64,000 nucleotides of DNA from NCED01 sp035493955 (GCA_035493955.1 DATJHI010000041.1:62001-126000), one strand, 5' to 3'. Shown: positions 8,789-17,882, counted from the first letter of the stretch. The notes: a model not told the origin generated them from the letters alone. A program made the numbers and translations.

Positions 8789-9193
8789 CTAGAGGAAATC
8801 CCTCAGATAGGCGCACAGGGGCCCGTCGGCGGGGGGCATCGGATAGTCGTCGAACTGCGCCGGCTTGACCCAGGCCAGGGCCGCATGTTCGCGCCGCTGC
8901 ACGAAACCGTCCCAGCGCCGGATCAGATAGAGCGGCATCAAGAGATGGAACGTCTCGTAGGTGTGGCTGGCGAAGACGAAGGGGGCCAGGCATGCGGGTT
9001 TGACCTCGATGCCCAGCTCTTCGTTCAGCTCACGGATCAAGCACGCTTCGGGGGTTTCTCCGGCCTCGATCTTGCCCCCGGGAAACTCCCACAGACCGGC
9101 GAGTTGCTTGCCCTCGGGCCGCTGGCAGATCAGCACCCGGCCGTCGACGTCGACGAGGGCGGCGGCGGCGACGAGGAGGAGCGGCCTGGCCAT
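8789..9193 (-). CDS. mutT: 8-oxo-dGTP diphosphatase MutT (Nudix hydrolase)
   Basis: A 134-residue Nudix enzyme that likely removes oxidised dGTP from the nucleotide pool. The Nudix box begins at Gly40 and shows E46, R54, E55, E58, E59 and G61 in the exact G-x5-E-x7-REU-x-EE-x-GU pattern. LWEFPGGKIE is characteristic of MutT proper. Third gene of a reverse unit with argJ (24 bases upstream) and the PPIase lipoprotein. Confidence 0.93.
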   Translation of the reverse strand: MARPLLLVAAAALVDVDGRVLICQRPEGKQLAGLWEFPGGKIEAGETPEACLIRELNEELGIEVKPACLAPFVFASHTYETFHLLMPLYLIRRWDGFVQRREHAALAWVKPAQFDDYPMPPADGPLCAYLRDFL

Positions 9194-9216
9194 CGCCTAA
9201 ATCCGTCTGCGGATGG

Positions 9217-10488
9217 TCACGAGCGGTAGTCGCCGTTGATCGAGATGTAGCCGTGGGTCAGGTCGCAGGTCCACATGACCGCGCTGGCCGAGCCGACGCC
9301 CACGTCGACGGCGACCTCCAGCTCGGCGTTCTTCATATAGGCCGACATGGCTTCCTCGTCGTAGTCGGGGGAGACCGCGCCGTCGCGCGCCGCCCACAGC
9401 GGCCCGAAGCGGATCGACAGCCTGTCCCGGTCCATCGGTTCGTCCGCCCGGCCCACGGCCATGGTGATCCGGCCCCAGTTGGCGTCCTCGCCGGCGAAGG
9501 CGGTCTTGACCAGGGGGCTTTCGCAGATGGTCCGGGCGATCTTGCGCGCCGAGGCTTCCGACACCGCTCCGGCCACCGTGACCTTGACGAACTTGGAGGC
9601 GCCTTCGCCATCGCGGACCAGTTGCTGGGCCAGGTCCATCAGCACCGAGGAAAGGGCCAGACGGAACGGCTCCAGTCGCGGATCGGCCGGATCGTCGATC
9701 CGCGGCGCCCCAGCGGCGGCGGTGGCGAACAGCAGGCAGGTGTCGTTGGTGGAGCGGTCGCCGTCCACCGTCACCGCGTTGAAGGTGCGCGCCACCGCCG
9801 ATTTCAGCAGGGCCTGCAGCACCTTGGGCGCCAGGGCCGCGTCCGTGGCCACGAACGCCAGCATGGTGGCCATGTCGGGGGCGATCATGCCCGAGCCCTT
9901 GGCGATCCCGGCGATGCGCACCTTGACCCCGCCGATCTCCGCCTGCGCCGCCGCGCCCTTTGGGAAGGTGTCGGTGGTCATGATCGCGCGGCCGGCCTCG
10001 GCCCACCGGTCAGGGGCCAGGCGCGCGCCGATGGCCGGAATCTGCTGTTCGATCTTCGAGGCGTCGAGCAGGACCCCGATCACCCCGGTGGAGGCGACCA
10101 TCACCTGGTCGGGCTCCGCCTCGGCCAGGACGGCGACCGCCGCGGCCGAGCGCCGGGAGGCCTCGAAACCGGCCGCGCCGGTGAAGGCGTTGGCGCAGCC
10201 GGCGTTGACCACCACGGCGCGGATATCCTCGCCGCCGGTCCGGGCCAGGGCCGCCTTGCACCAGTCCACCGGCGCCGAGCCGACCCCGTGGCGGGTGAAC
10301 ACCCCGGCGCAGGTGGTCCAGGGGGCGAAGCGCATGACCAGCAGGTCCTCGCGCGCGTGCTTATAGAAGCCGGCCCGCGCGGTCGCGAGCTCGACTCCGC
10401 CGATGGTCCCGATCTCCGGGAAGGGCGTGGCCAGGGGCGAAATGGCGAGGCCGGGCTTGCCGGCGCCGGTCTGGGGCTGGTCGGTCAT
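9217..10488 (-). CDS. argJ: Bifunctional ornithine acetyltransferase / N-acetylglutamate synthase ArgJ
   Basis: Recycles the acetyl group from N-acetylornithine to glutamate in arginine synthesis. The 423-residue proenzyme carries the self-cleavage site KGSGMIAPDMATML, with Thr208 as the nucleophile that becomes the N-terminus of the beta chain. AGCANAFTG near residue 97 is another ArgJ signature. The start ATG at 10488 shares its last base with the stop of the upstream PPIase gene, so the two are translationally coupled. Whether it is bifunctional or only the acetyltransferase cannot be decided by eye. Confidence 0.96.
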   Translation of the reverse strand: MTDQPQTGAGKPGLAISPLATPFPEIGTIGGVELATARAGFYKHAREDLLVMRFAPWTTCAGVFTRHGVGSAPVDWCKAALARTGGEDIRAVVVNAGCANAFTGAAGFEASRRSAAAVAVLAEAEPDQVMVASTGVIGVLLDASKIEQQIPAIGARLAPDRWAEAGRAIMTTDTFPKGAAAQAEIGGVKVRIAGIAKGSGMIAPDMATMLAFVATDAALAPKVLQALLKSAVARTFNAVTVDGDRSTNDTCLLFATAAAGAPRIDDPADPRLEPFRLALSSVLMDLAQQLVRDGEGASKFVKVTVAGAVSEASARKIARTICESPLVKTAFAGEDANWGRITMAVGRADEPMDRDRLSIRFGPLWAARDGAVSPDYDEEAMSAYMKNAELEVAVDVGVGSASAVMWTCDLTHGYISINGDYRS

Positions 10489-11540
10489 CAGTGCGCCACG
10501 GACTTGAGCCCCGCCCCATTTGGCTTGGCGGCGGGCTTGGGGGAAACCGACGGGGCGGCGGCCGGGGCGGTGACGGCGGCGCCGCCCTCGGTCGCGCCTT
10601 CCGCGCCGGCGGACGGCGGCGCGGCTCCGGCGGGCGGAGCCGAGGCGGGTTCGCGCGGCTGGCCGCCGGGGGTCGCCGGCCGGCTCAGCAGCACCTCGAC
10701 CTTGGAGCCCTGGCGCAGGCGATCCAGGGTGGCGCGGATCTGGTCATAGGTCAGGAAGCGGAGGATCTGGGGCCGCGCCTCCTCCAGGCTGATCGGCTGC
10801 TCGGGCCGCCGGTCCTCCACCTTCACCAACGCGAAACCGGTGTCGATCTTGAACGGGCCGACCAGCTGGCCCTTCTGGGCCGTGGCCAGGGCGGCCTTGT
10901 AAGGGTCGGGCATGGCGTCGAGGGTGAAGTAGCCGAGCTCGCCGCCGTTGAACCGGGTCGCCTGATCGGTGGAGCGCTGCAGGGCCAGGGTCTCAAAGGA
11001 GGCGCCGGTGTCCAGGAGCTTCTTGATCGCGTCGGCGTCGGCCTGGCTGGGGACCACGATCTGGCGTGCGCTCAGCTCCTCCGACTGGGCCGAAAGCTTC
11101 TGCTGGTCCTGGTACAGGGCCCGGACCGCGTTCTCGTTCACCGCCCGGTCGACCACGCTCTCGATCAGTATGTCCCCGAGCACCCGGTCGTAGGCGGCGG
11201 CCAGGCGCCGCTGGGCCACCGGCTCGCGCTGCAGCTTCAGCCGCAGGGCCTCCTTGGCCAGGAGCTTCTGGTCGATCACCTCGTTCAGCGCCCGCCGGAA
11301 CAGGTCCGACGAGACGTCGAGGGGCTCGCCCTCGCCGATAAGCCCCTGGGACACCGCCTGGCGCTTGACGTCGGACGCCCAGATGGTCTCCCCGGCGACC
11401 CGCGCAGCGGCCTTGTCGCCGGCCTCCGGAGGGCGGTTTGACAGGGTCTGCTGTCCGCAGGCGGCCAGGGCGAGGGCCGCCATCGCCGCCAGGGCCCAGG
11501 TCGGGGCGCGAGGGGAAGGGATCGGCAGGAGGACGGCCAT
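10488..11540 (-). CDS. Lipoprotein peptidyl-prolyl isomerase of the SurA/PpiC (EpsD-like) type
   Basis: A 350-residue product starting at ATG 11540. Residues 14-27 form a hydrophobic signal ending in the lipobox LAAC, with Cys28 as the lipidated residue. A SurA-N-like helical part (IDQKLLAKEALRLKL) precedes a parvulin domain with SARQIVVPSQADADA and GGELGYFTLDAMPDPY. The C-terminal 60 residues are Pro/Ala-rich and disordered. Likely a membrane-tethered periplasmic foldase. It diverges from secA across 271 bases, an apt pairing of export motor and export chaperone. A much longer upstream frame overlaps secA and is rejected. Confidence 0.87.
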   Translation of the reverse strand: MAVLLPIPSPRAPTWALAAMAALALAACGQQTLSNRPPEAGDKAAARVAGETIWASDVKRQAVSQGLIGEGEPLDVSSDLFRRALNEVIDQKLLAKEALRLKLQREPVAQRRLAAAYDRVLGDILIESVVDRAVNENAVRALYQDQQKLSAQSEELSARQIVVPSQADADAIKKLLDTGASFETLALQRSTDQATRFNGGELGYFTLDAMPDPYKAALATAQKGQLVGPFKIDTGFALVKVEDRRPEQPISLEEARPQILRFLTYDQIRATLDRLRQGSKVEVLLSRPATPGGQPREPASAPPAGAAPPSAGAEGATEGGAAVTAPAAAPSVSPKPAAKPNGAGLKSVAH

Positions 11541-11622
11541 GGTTCCTCTAAGGTGAGCTGCGGACGAAGCGAGCCTCACAAAGGTGCGCCGCGCGCGCGG
11601 GTAAAGGGAAAATGCCGTCTCG

Positions 11623-11650
11623 TTGACAGGCTTCGGCCGGCTGCTTAAGT
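11623..11650 (+). promoter_or_regulatory. Candidate housekeeping promoter upstream of secA
   Basis: TTGACA at 11623-11628, a 16-base spacer, then TTAAGT at 11645-11650. The -35 box is a perfect match to the sigma-70-type consensus; the -10 is poor but follows GC, as in the GCTANAWC-like boxes known for Caulobacter housekeeping promoters. It lies 162 bases before the secA ATG, so the leader would be long. Prediction only. Confidence 0.3.
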
Positions 11651-11811
11651 CTCGCGCGCGCGCAAGTCGAGCGGTTTTTCCGGACGCGGGCGGCGGCTTG
11701 CCCGCCCCGCGGCCGGTCGCATTTTCGCTTCTGGCTTGAGTCCCATTCCTGGCGCGGACCGCCGGCGCCTTCAGCGTCGCGACTTCGCGCCCTTCGTCGT
11801 TCGGACCCCTT

Positions 11812-14586
11812 ATGCTCGCCCTGGCCAAGAAGATTTTCGGCTCCTCCAACGACCGCAAGGTCAAGACCTTCCAGGCACGGGTCTCGGCGATCAACGCCCT
11901 TGAGCCCAGGATGGCGGCCCTGTCGGACGCCGAGCTTCGGGCCAAGACCGACGAGTTCCGCTCGCGCTTCGCCGCCGGCGAGACCCTGGACGCCCTGCTC
12001 AACGAGGCCTTCGCCGTGGTGCGCGAGGCGTCCCGGCGGGTGCTCGGCCAGCGCCACTACGACGTGCAGATGGTCGGCGGCATGGTGCTGCACTTCGGCG
12101 GCATCGCCGAGATGCGCACCGGCGAGGGCAAGACCCTGGTGGCCACCGCTCCGGTCTATCTGAACGCCCTGGAAGGCAAGGGCGTCCACGTCATCACCGT
12201 CAACGACTACCTGGCCAGCCGCGACAGCGAGTGGATGGGACAGGTCTACAAGTTCCTCGGCCTGTCGGTGGGGGTGATCGTCCATGGGCTCAGCCAGGCC
12301 GAGCGCCAGGCGGCCTACGCCTCGGACATCACCTACGGCACCAACAATGAGTTCGGCTTCGACTATCTGCGCGACAACCTGGTCTACGACCCGAAGGAGA
12401 TGGTCCAGCGCGGGCACCATTTCGTCATCGTGGACGAGGTCGACTCCATCCTGATCGACGAGGCCCGCACGCCTCTGATCATCTCCGGACCGACCGAGGA
12501 CCGTTCGGAATTCTACCGGACCATCGACAAGCTGGTCAAAGAGCTGATCGTCGATCCGGAGACCTTCGACCACGACGAGAAGCAGAAACAGGTCCACCTG
12601 ACCGAATACGGCAACGAGAAGATCGAGGAGATCCTGGGCGCGGGCGGCCACCTGGCCGAGGATTCCGCCGGCCTCTACGACCCGGCCAACATCACCGTGG
12701 TCCACCACGTCAACCAGGCGCTCCGGGCGAACGTCCTCTACACGCGCGACAAGGACTATATCGTCAAGGCCGGCGAGGTGATCCTGATCGACGAATTCAC
12801 CGGCCGGATGATGCAGGGCCGCCGCCTGTCCGAGGGCCTGCACCAGGCGATCGAGGCCAAGGAAGGCGCCGAGATCCAGCCCGAGAACCAGACCCTGGCC
12901 TCGGTGACGATCCAGAACTACTTCCGGCTCTATTCCAAGCTCAGCGGCATGACCGGCACGGCCTCCACCGAAGAGGCCGAATTCGCCGACATCTATAAGA
13001 TGACGGTGTCGGAAATCCCGACCAACCGGCCGATCTGCCGGATCGACGACGACGACGAGGTCTATCGCACCACCGCCGAGAAGAACCAGGCCATCCTGGC
13101 CCTGATCGCCGACTGCCATGTCCGCGGCCAGCCGATCCTGGTCGGCACCGTGTCGATCGAGAAGTCCGAACAGTTGTCCGAGCTGCTCAAGGTCCACCAG
13201 TTCGAGGACGCCTCCGGCAAGACCCGCAAGGGCGTGCCGCACCAGGTGCTGAACGCGCGCTACCACGAGCAGGAAGCCTTCATCGTCGCCGACGCGGGCG
13301 TGCCCGGCGCGGTGACCATCGCCACCAACATGGCCGGCCGCGGCACCGACATCCAGCTCGGGGGCAACCTCGACATGCGGATGGCCAAGTGGCGCCAGGA
13401 CCAGCGCAACGCCGGGGTCGAGGTCACCCCGGAATCCACCGCCGCCCAGCAGCGCCTGATCGAGGCCGAGATCGCCGACAAGAAAGCCCAGGCCCTTGCG
13501 GCCGGCGGCCTGTTCGTCCTCGGCACCGAGCGCCACGAAAGCCGGCGCATCGACAACCAGTTGCGCGGCCGCACCGGCCGTCAGGGCGACCCCGGCCATT
13601 CCAAGTTCTTCCTCTCCACCGAGGACGATCTGCTGCGCATCTTCGCGGGGGAGCGGCTGGATTCGATCATGCGCACCTTTGGCGTGGCCGAGGGCGAGGC
13701 GATCACCCACCGCTGGCTCAACTCGGCCATCGCTACCGCCCAGAAGAAAGTCGAGCAACGCAACTACGAGATCCGCAAGAACCTGCTCAAATACGACGAC
13801 GTGGTGAACGACCAGCGCAAGGCCGTGTTCGAGCAGCGCCAGGAGTTCATGGAGGCCACCGACCTGTCGGAGATCGTCGGCGAGTTCCGCCGCGACACGG
13901 TGGGCGACCTGGTCTCGCGCCACCTGCCCCCCAAGGCCTATGCCGAACAATGGGACGTGGAGGGCCTGAAGGAGCGGGTGCAGTACTTCTTCGGCCTCGA
14001 CCTGCCGATCGAGGCCTGGGCGGCCGAGGAAGGCATCGGTCACGAGGACGTGGAAAAGCGCCTGGTGGAGGCCGTCGAGGCCCGCGCCGCCGAACGCCTC
14101 GCCCTGGTCGGCGAGGAGCAGATGCGGGGCCTGGAGAAGAATTTCCTGCTGCAGATGGTCGACATGCAGTGGCGCGAGCACCTGATGCACCTGGACCACC
14201 TGCGCCAGGTCATCGGCCTGCGCGGCTACGGCCAGCGCGATCCGCTCAACGAATACAAGACCGAGGCCTTCTCCCTGTTCGAGAAGCTGCTGGTCGATCT
14301 GCGCCAAAACGTCACCCGCTGGGTGATGACGGTGGAGTTCTATTTCGAGCAGCCCGAGCCCCTGGCCACGCCCATGGGCCAGGAGATCCACCTCGACGCC
14401 AATACCGGCGAGAACGCCCTGGAATGGGGAAACCGCGGCTATGCCGGCGGCGCCCTCACCCCCGACCAGCGCGAGGCCCTGCCGGTGTCGGCCCTGCCCG
14501 GGGACTGGGAGAAGACCAGCCGCAACGCCCCCTGCCCCTGCGGCTCGGGCAAGAAGTTCAAGCACTGCCACGGCACGCTGATCTGA
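11812..14586 (+). CDS. secA: Preprotein translocase ATPase SecA
   Basis: Motor of Sec protein export. The 924-residue length is usual. Walker A is GEGKT at residues 104-108, the DEVD box is in FVIVDEVDSIL near 205, and helicase-type motifs continue with TNMAGRGTDIQLGG and LRGRTGRQGDPG. The C-terminus has the zinc-binding SecB-interaction tail, with Cys908, Cys910, Cys919 and His920. The start is ATG 11812. A long open frame on the opposite strand across the gene is a GC-driven shadow. Confidence 0.99.
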   Translation: MLALAKKIFGSSNDRKVKTFQARVSAINALEPRMAALSDAELRAKTDEFRSRFAAGETLDALLNEAFAVVREASRRVLGQRHYDVQMVGGMVLHFGGIAEMRTGEGKTLVATAPVYLNALEGKGVHVITVNDYLASRDSEWMGQVYKFLGLSVGVIVHGLSQAERQAAYASDITYGTNNEFGFDYLRDNLVYDPKEMVQRGHHFVIVDEVDSILIDEARTPLIISGPTEDRSEFYRTIDKLVKELIVDPETFDHDEKQKQVHLTEYGNEKIEEILGAGGHLAEDSAGLYDPANITVVHHVNQALRANVLYTRDKDYIVKAGEVILIDEFTGRMMQGRRLSEGLHQAIEAKEGAEIQPENQTLASVTIQNYFRLYSKLSGMTGTASTEEAEFADIYKMTVSEIPTNRPICRIDDDDEVYRTTAEKNQAILALIADCHVRGQPILVGTVSIEKSEQLSELLKVHQFEDASGKTRKGVPHQVLNARYHEQEAFIVADAGVPGAVTIATNMAGRGTDIQLGGNLDMRMAKWRQDQRNAGVEVTPESTAAQQRLIEAEIADKKAQALAAGGLFVLGTERHESRRIDNQLRGRTGRQGDPGHSKFFLSTEDDLLRIFAGERLDSIMRTFGVAEGEAITHRWLNSAIATAQKKVEQRNYEIRKNLLKYDDVVNDQRKAVFEQRQEFMEATDLSEIVGEFRRDTVGDLVSRHLPPKAYAEQWDVEGLKERVQYFFGLDLPIEAWAAEEGIGHEDVEKRLVEAVEARAAERLALVGEEQMRGLEKNFLLQMVDMQWREHLMHLDHLRQVIGLRGYGQRDPLNEYKTEAFSLFEKLLVDLRQNVTRWVMTVEFYFEQPEPLATPMGQEIHLDANTGENALEWGNRGYAGGALTPDQREALPVSALPGDWEKTSRNAPCPCGSGKKFKHCHGTLI

Positions 14587-14665
14587 GCCGACGAACCCAC
14601 TTGCAGCCGGGGCGAGCGCGCCTATTTAATTCGCAACACGTATAGTTACGGATACGGGGTCTGTC

Positions 14666-15367
14666 ATGATCGAGCGCCGTCCCTTCGCCTCCCTCGGCTT
14701 CGCCGACCACGGCTGGCTGCGCGGCCGCCACCACTTCTCCTTCGCCGACTATCACGACGGCCGCCGGATGAATTGGGGCGCGCTTCGGGTTTGGAACGAC
14801 GACGAGATCGAGCCCAGGACCGGGTTCCCGCCGCATCCGCACCGGGACATGGAGATCATCACCTACGTCCGCGAAGGCGCCATCACCCACGAGGACTCGA
14901 TGGGCAACAAGGGGCGCACCGAGGCGGGCGACGTGCAGGTGATGTCGGCCGGCACCGGCATCCGCCACTCCGAGTACAATCTCGAGGACAAGCTGACCAA
15001 GATCTTCCAGATCTGGATCCTGCCCAACCGCGCCGGCCAACCCCCCGCCTGGGGCGCCGCCCCCTTTCCCAAGGGCGAGCGTTCCGGGCGGTTCGTGACC
15101 CTGGCCTCAGGCCTGCCCGGCGACACCGACGCCCTGCCCATTCGCACCGACGCCCGGGTGGCGGGCGCCACGATCAAGGCCGGCGAGACCGTGACCTATC
15201 CGACGGCGTCCGGCCGCCATCTCTATCTGGTCTCGACCACCGGTGCGGTGGAGGTCAACGGCGTGCGGCTGGAACCCCGCGACGGGGCGGCCATCACCGG
15301 CGAAAGCGAGATCAAGGTGACGGCCCTGAACGAGGACGCCGAGGTCGTGCTGGTCGACGCGGCCTAG
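14666..15367 (+). CDS. Pirin family protein (YhhW-like bicupin)
   Basis: A 233-residue bicupin. The metal ligands of pirin align exactly: His57 and His59 in HPHRDME and His101 and Glu103 in GIRHSE. The bacterial YhhW group has quercetin 2,3-dioxygenase activity in vitro; the physiological substrate is unknown. The short length matches the YhhW branch. The start ATG at 14666 follows an AT-rich stretch (tatttaattc near 14621) that may hold its promoter, 79 bases after secA. Confidence 0.9.
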   Translation: MIERRPFASLGFADHGWLRGRHHFSFADYHDGRRMNWGALRVWNDDEIEPRTGFPPHPHRDMEIITYVREGAITHEDSMGNKGRTEAGDVQVMSAGTGIRHSEYNLEDKLTKIFQIWILPNRAGQPPAWGAAPFPKGERSGRFVTLASGLPGDTDALPIRTDARVAGATIKAGETVTYPTASGRHLYLVSTTGAVEVNGVRLEPRDGAAITGESEIKVTALNEDAEVVLVDAA

Positions 15368-15435
15368 GCGCGGGCAGGCCACACTTTTGAAACCATAACC
15401 GCGCAGGGTGCCGGCGAACCTTCATAGGAGCGCCC

Positions 15436-15633
15436 ATGCCTCGCCGTTCGATGATCCTTCTGGCCGGCGCCATCGTCGCCGCCGCCGTCAGCGTGCAAGG
15501 CTGTGTGGGGACCATCGTCGGCGGAGCGGTCGGCGCCACGGGCAAGGTCGCCGGGGCCACGCTGGGCGCCACGACCCATGTCGCGGGCGCGGCCCTCGGC
15601 GGCGGGCGCAAGGACGACCAGGCGAAGAACTGA
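15436..15633 (+). CDS. Small glycine-zipper-like lipoprotein
   Basis: A 65-residue protein with a signal peptide and Cys23 (SVQGC) as the probable lipidation site. The mature part is a run of Gly/Ala small-residue repeats (VGGAVGATGKVAGATLGATT) ending in a charged tail. This resembles glycine-zipper outer-membrane lipoproteins. An AGGAG ribosome-binding site lies just before the ATG (taggagcgcc). It is short, but the signal peptide and SD site make it credible. Function unknown. Confidence 0.75.
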   Translation: MPRRSMILLAGAIVAAAVSVQGCVGTIVGGAVGATGKVAGATLGATTHVAGAALGGGRKDDQAKN

Positions 15634-15666
15634 GGCCCTCCCCTCCACCACGCTGCGCGCGCGGCG

Positions 15667-16038
15667 TCAGAGCTCCAGCGCGCAGCTCTCGCCGACGGTG
15701 GGGCGCGACACGGTCACGCGGGCCAGGCCGGGGAAGCGCGGCTTCAGCCGGGCGGCGAAGTGCAGGCACAGGTGTTCCAGGGTGGGACTTTCCAGGCCGG
15801 GGACCTCGTTGAGGAAGCCATGGTCCAGTTCGTCCGAAACGGCCTTCAGCGCCGCCTCGAGCGCGCCCAGGTCCTCGACCCAGCCGACCTCGGCTTCACC
15901 CATGGTCCCGCGCAGGGTCGCTTCGACCCGGAAGGAGTGGCCATGCAGGCGGCGATAGTCCGCCCGCGGCCCAGCGGGCAGGGAATGGGCCGCGTCGAAA
16001 GCGGCGGCCTTGGTGATCTCGAACACGGGCTGGGTCAT
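15667..16038 (-). CDS. queD: 6-carboxy-tetrahydropterin synthase QueD, catalytic Cys replaced
   Basis: Second step of queuosine precursor synthesis, converting dihydroneopterin triphosphate to 6-carboxy-tetrahydropterin. The 123-residue T-fold protein keeps the zinc ligands His18, His32 and His34 (LHGHS), the Asp72-His73 pair and Glu117. The position four before the LHGHS His ligand, where E. coli QueD has its catalytic Cys (KCGRLHGHS), is Tyr28 (DYRRLHGHS). No other Cys is near; Cys119 lies at the C-terminus. It ends the reverse unit queC-queE-queD, so a queuosine role is the natural reading, but the chemistry is in question. Confidence 0.88.
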   Translation of the reverse strand: MTQPVFEITKAAAFDAAHSLPAGPRADYRRLHGHSFRVEATLRGTMGEAEVGWVEDLGALEAALKAVSDELDHGFLNEVPGLESPTLEHLCLHFAARLKPRFPGLARVTVSRPTVGESCALEL

Positions 16039-16064
16039 GGGCCTGGGGGGCTTACCCGCCGGCC

Positions 16065-16700
16065 CTAGGGGATGCCAAGAAATTTATGCGTCTGGACGCT
16101 GAGCCGCCACTTGGGATGGGCCAGGCAATAGGCGATGGCCGCCTCGGTATTGGCCTCCCGGGCCGGGCCGTCCATCGGCTGCAGCCAGAACCGCTCGAAG
16201 GCCAGGCCCTCGAACCGGGCCGGATCGACCCCCGGCTGGGGATAGACGAGCTTCAGCTCCTGGCCCGAGGTCTGGGCCAGGGGCGCCTGGGCCTTGGGGC
16301 TGACGCACACCCAGTCCAGCCCCGCGGGGGCCGGCAGGGTTCCGTTGGTCTCCACCGCCACCTCGAAACCCTTCGCATGGAAGGCGGCGATCAGGGCCTC
16401 GTCGAGCTGGAGCAGCGGCTCGCCCCCGGTGCAGACCACCAACCGGGGGCCGCCGTCGGGTCCGCGCCACAGCGCCCCCGCCGCGGCGGCCAGGGCGTCC
16501 GGCGTGTCGAACCGGCCGCCGCCGGGCCCGTCCATGCCGACGAAATCGGTGTCGCAGAAATTGCAGACGGCGCCGGCCCGGTCCTCCTCCCGTCCCGACC
16601 ACAGATTGCAGCCGGCGAAACGGCAGAACACCGCCGCGCGGCCGCCCTGGCCGCCCTCGCCCTGCAGGGTCAGGAACAGTTCCTTGACGGCGTAGCTCAT
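16065..16700 (-). CDS. queE: 7-carboxy-7-deazaguanine synthase QueE
   Basis: Radical SAM enzyme that contracts 6-carboxy-tetrahydropterin to 7-carboxy-7-deazaguanine. The 211-residue protein has the unusual QueE cluster spacing Cys31-x14-Cys46-x2-Cys49, then CTGGEP and WVCVSPKA. The N-terminal VKELFLTLQGEG is a QueE signature. The start overlaps the end of queC by four bases, so translation is coupled. queD follows 26 bases downstream. Confidence 0.97.
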   Translation of the reverse strand: MSYAVKELFLTLQGEGGQGGRAAVFCRFAGCNLWSGREEDRAGAVCNFCDTDFVGMDGPGGGRFDTPDALAAAAGALWRGPDGGPRLVVCTGGEPLLQLDEALIAAFHAKGFEVAVETNGTLPAPAGLDWVCVSPKAQAPLAQTSGQELKLVYPQPGVDPARFEGLAFERFWLQPMDGPAREANTEAAIAYCLAHPKWRLSVQTHKFLGIP

Positions 16701-17434
16701 GGGGCGGTCGCCTCGAGGCTCGCCCGCCAGTCAAACCAGCCGTTGGCCCTGAGCTCGCAGGCCGGGCACTGGCCGCAGCCATAGCCCCAGGCGTGACGCA
16801 CCGCCCGTTCGCCGAGGTAGCAGGTATGGCTGTCCTCGACGATCAGGTCCACCAGGGCGTCGCCGCCCAGGGCGTGGGCCAGGGCCCAGGTCTGCGCCTT
16901 GGTCAGCCACATCAGCGGCGTCTCGATGCGGTAATCGCGTTCGACCCCGAGCCTCAGCGTCGTCTCCATGGCGTCCAGCGTGACCCGGCGACAGTCGGGA
17001 TAGCCGGAATAGTCGGTCTCGCACATGCCGCCGACCAGGATCTCGATGTCGCGCCGGTCGGCAAGGGCCGCGGCATAGACGAAGAACGCCAGGTTGCGGC
17101 CCGGCACGAAGGTCGAGGGCAGGCCCCGGTCGGTGATCTCTATGGCCCGGTCGGCAGTCAGGGCGCTTTCCGCCACCGCCCCGAAGCCGCGCAGGTTCAA
17201 GACATGGTCCGCCCCAAGCCGGCCGCGCCAGGCCGGGAAGCCGTCGCGGACGGCGTCGCGCACCCGTTCGCGGGCGCTCATCTCCACCGCGTGGCGCTGG
17301 CCGTAGTCGAAGCCGACCGTCTCCACCCGCTCGAACCGGTCGAGCGCCCAGGCCAGGCAGACCGAGGAATCCTGGCCGCCGGAAAACAACACCAGGGCAG
17401 AGCTTCCGGCCGGTGGCGCGTGACGATCGGACAT
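16697..17434 (-). CDS. queC: 7-cyano-7-deazaguanine (preQ0) synthase QueC
   Basis: ATP-dependent conversion of 7-carboxy-7-deazaguanine to preQ0. The 245-residue protein shows the PP-loop SGGQDS at 18-23, and a C-terminal zinc site CYLGERAVR...GCGQCPAC. The downstream product serves queuosine in tRNA. First gene of queC-queE-queD; it diverges from cutA with 57 bases between starts. The folE and queF steps are not in this window. Confidence 0.96.
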   Translation of the reverse strand: MSDRHAPPAGSSALVLFSGGQDSSVCLAWALDRFERVETVGFDYGQRHAVEMSARERVRDAVRDGFPAWRGRLGADHVLNLRGFGAVAESALTADRAIEITDRGLPSTFVPGRNLAFFVYAAALADRRDIEILVGGMCETDYSGYPDCRRVTLDAMETTLRLGVERDYRIETPLMWLTKAQTWALAHALGGDALVDLIVEDSHTCYLGERAVRHAWGYGCGQCPACELRANGWFDWRASLEATAP

Positions 17435-17491
17435 GGGAAAATGGAATCTCGGGTCAGCGCGCCTCAGGCGACGACGAAGGAGCTTTGGACG

Positions 17492-17818
17492 ATGGACGAG
17501 GCGCTTCTGGTCTACACCACCTGGCCCGACGCCGAAACGGCGGGAAGCACCGCGGCCGCCGCCGTGGAGGCGCGGCTGGCCGCCTGCGCCAATGTGCTGG
17601 CGCCGATCTCCTCAGTCTATCGATGGGAAGGAGAGGTGGAGCAGGCCATCGAAACACCGGTGATCTTCAAGACCACCGCCGCCACCGTCGAGCGCCTGCG
17701 GATGTTCATCGTGGCGCGCCATCCCTACGACACGCCCTGCGTCCTGGCCCTCCCGGTCGGACCGGGGTCGCACCCTGACTATCTGGCCTGGATCGTGGCC
17801 GAGACCGGGGCGAACTGA
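17492..17818 (+). CDS. cutA: Divalent-cation tolerance protein CutA
   Basis: A 108-residue PII-like trimeric protein, named for copper tolerance although its role remains uncertain. Family signatures are VYTTWPD, VEARLAACANVL, YRWEGEVE and HPYDTPCVLALPV. The ATG at 17492 follows gaaggag with 8-9 bases spacing, deciding against the long upstream frame. Divergent from queC. Confidence 0.94.
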   Translation: MDEALLVYTTWPDAETAGSTAAAAVEARLAACANVLAPISSVYRWEGEVEQAIETPVIFKTTAATVERLRMFIVARHPYDTPCVLALPVGPGSHPDYLAWIVAETGAN

Positions 17819-17882
17819 CTCCTAAAAGGCCATGCGTCCGCCACACGGACGCCCTATCACTAGGCGGGAAGGAGCCTGCTGG

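Noticed and set aside
11548..14571. 1007-codon open frame antisense to secA
   Set aside because: High GC leaves antisense frames open; the sequence has no family motif and secA on the other strand is certain.
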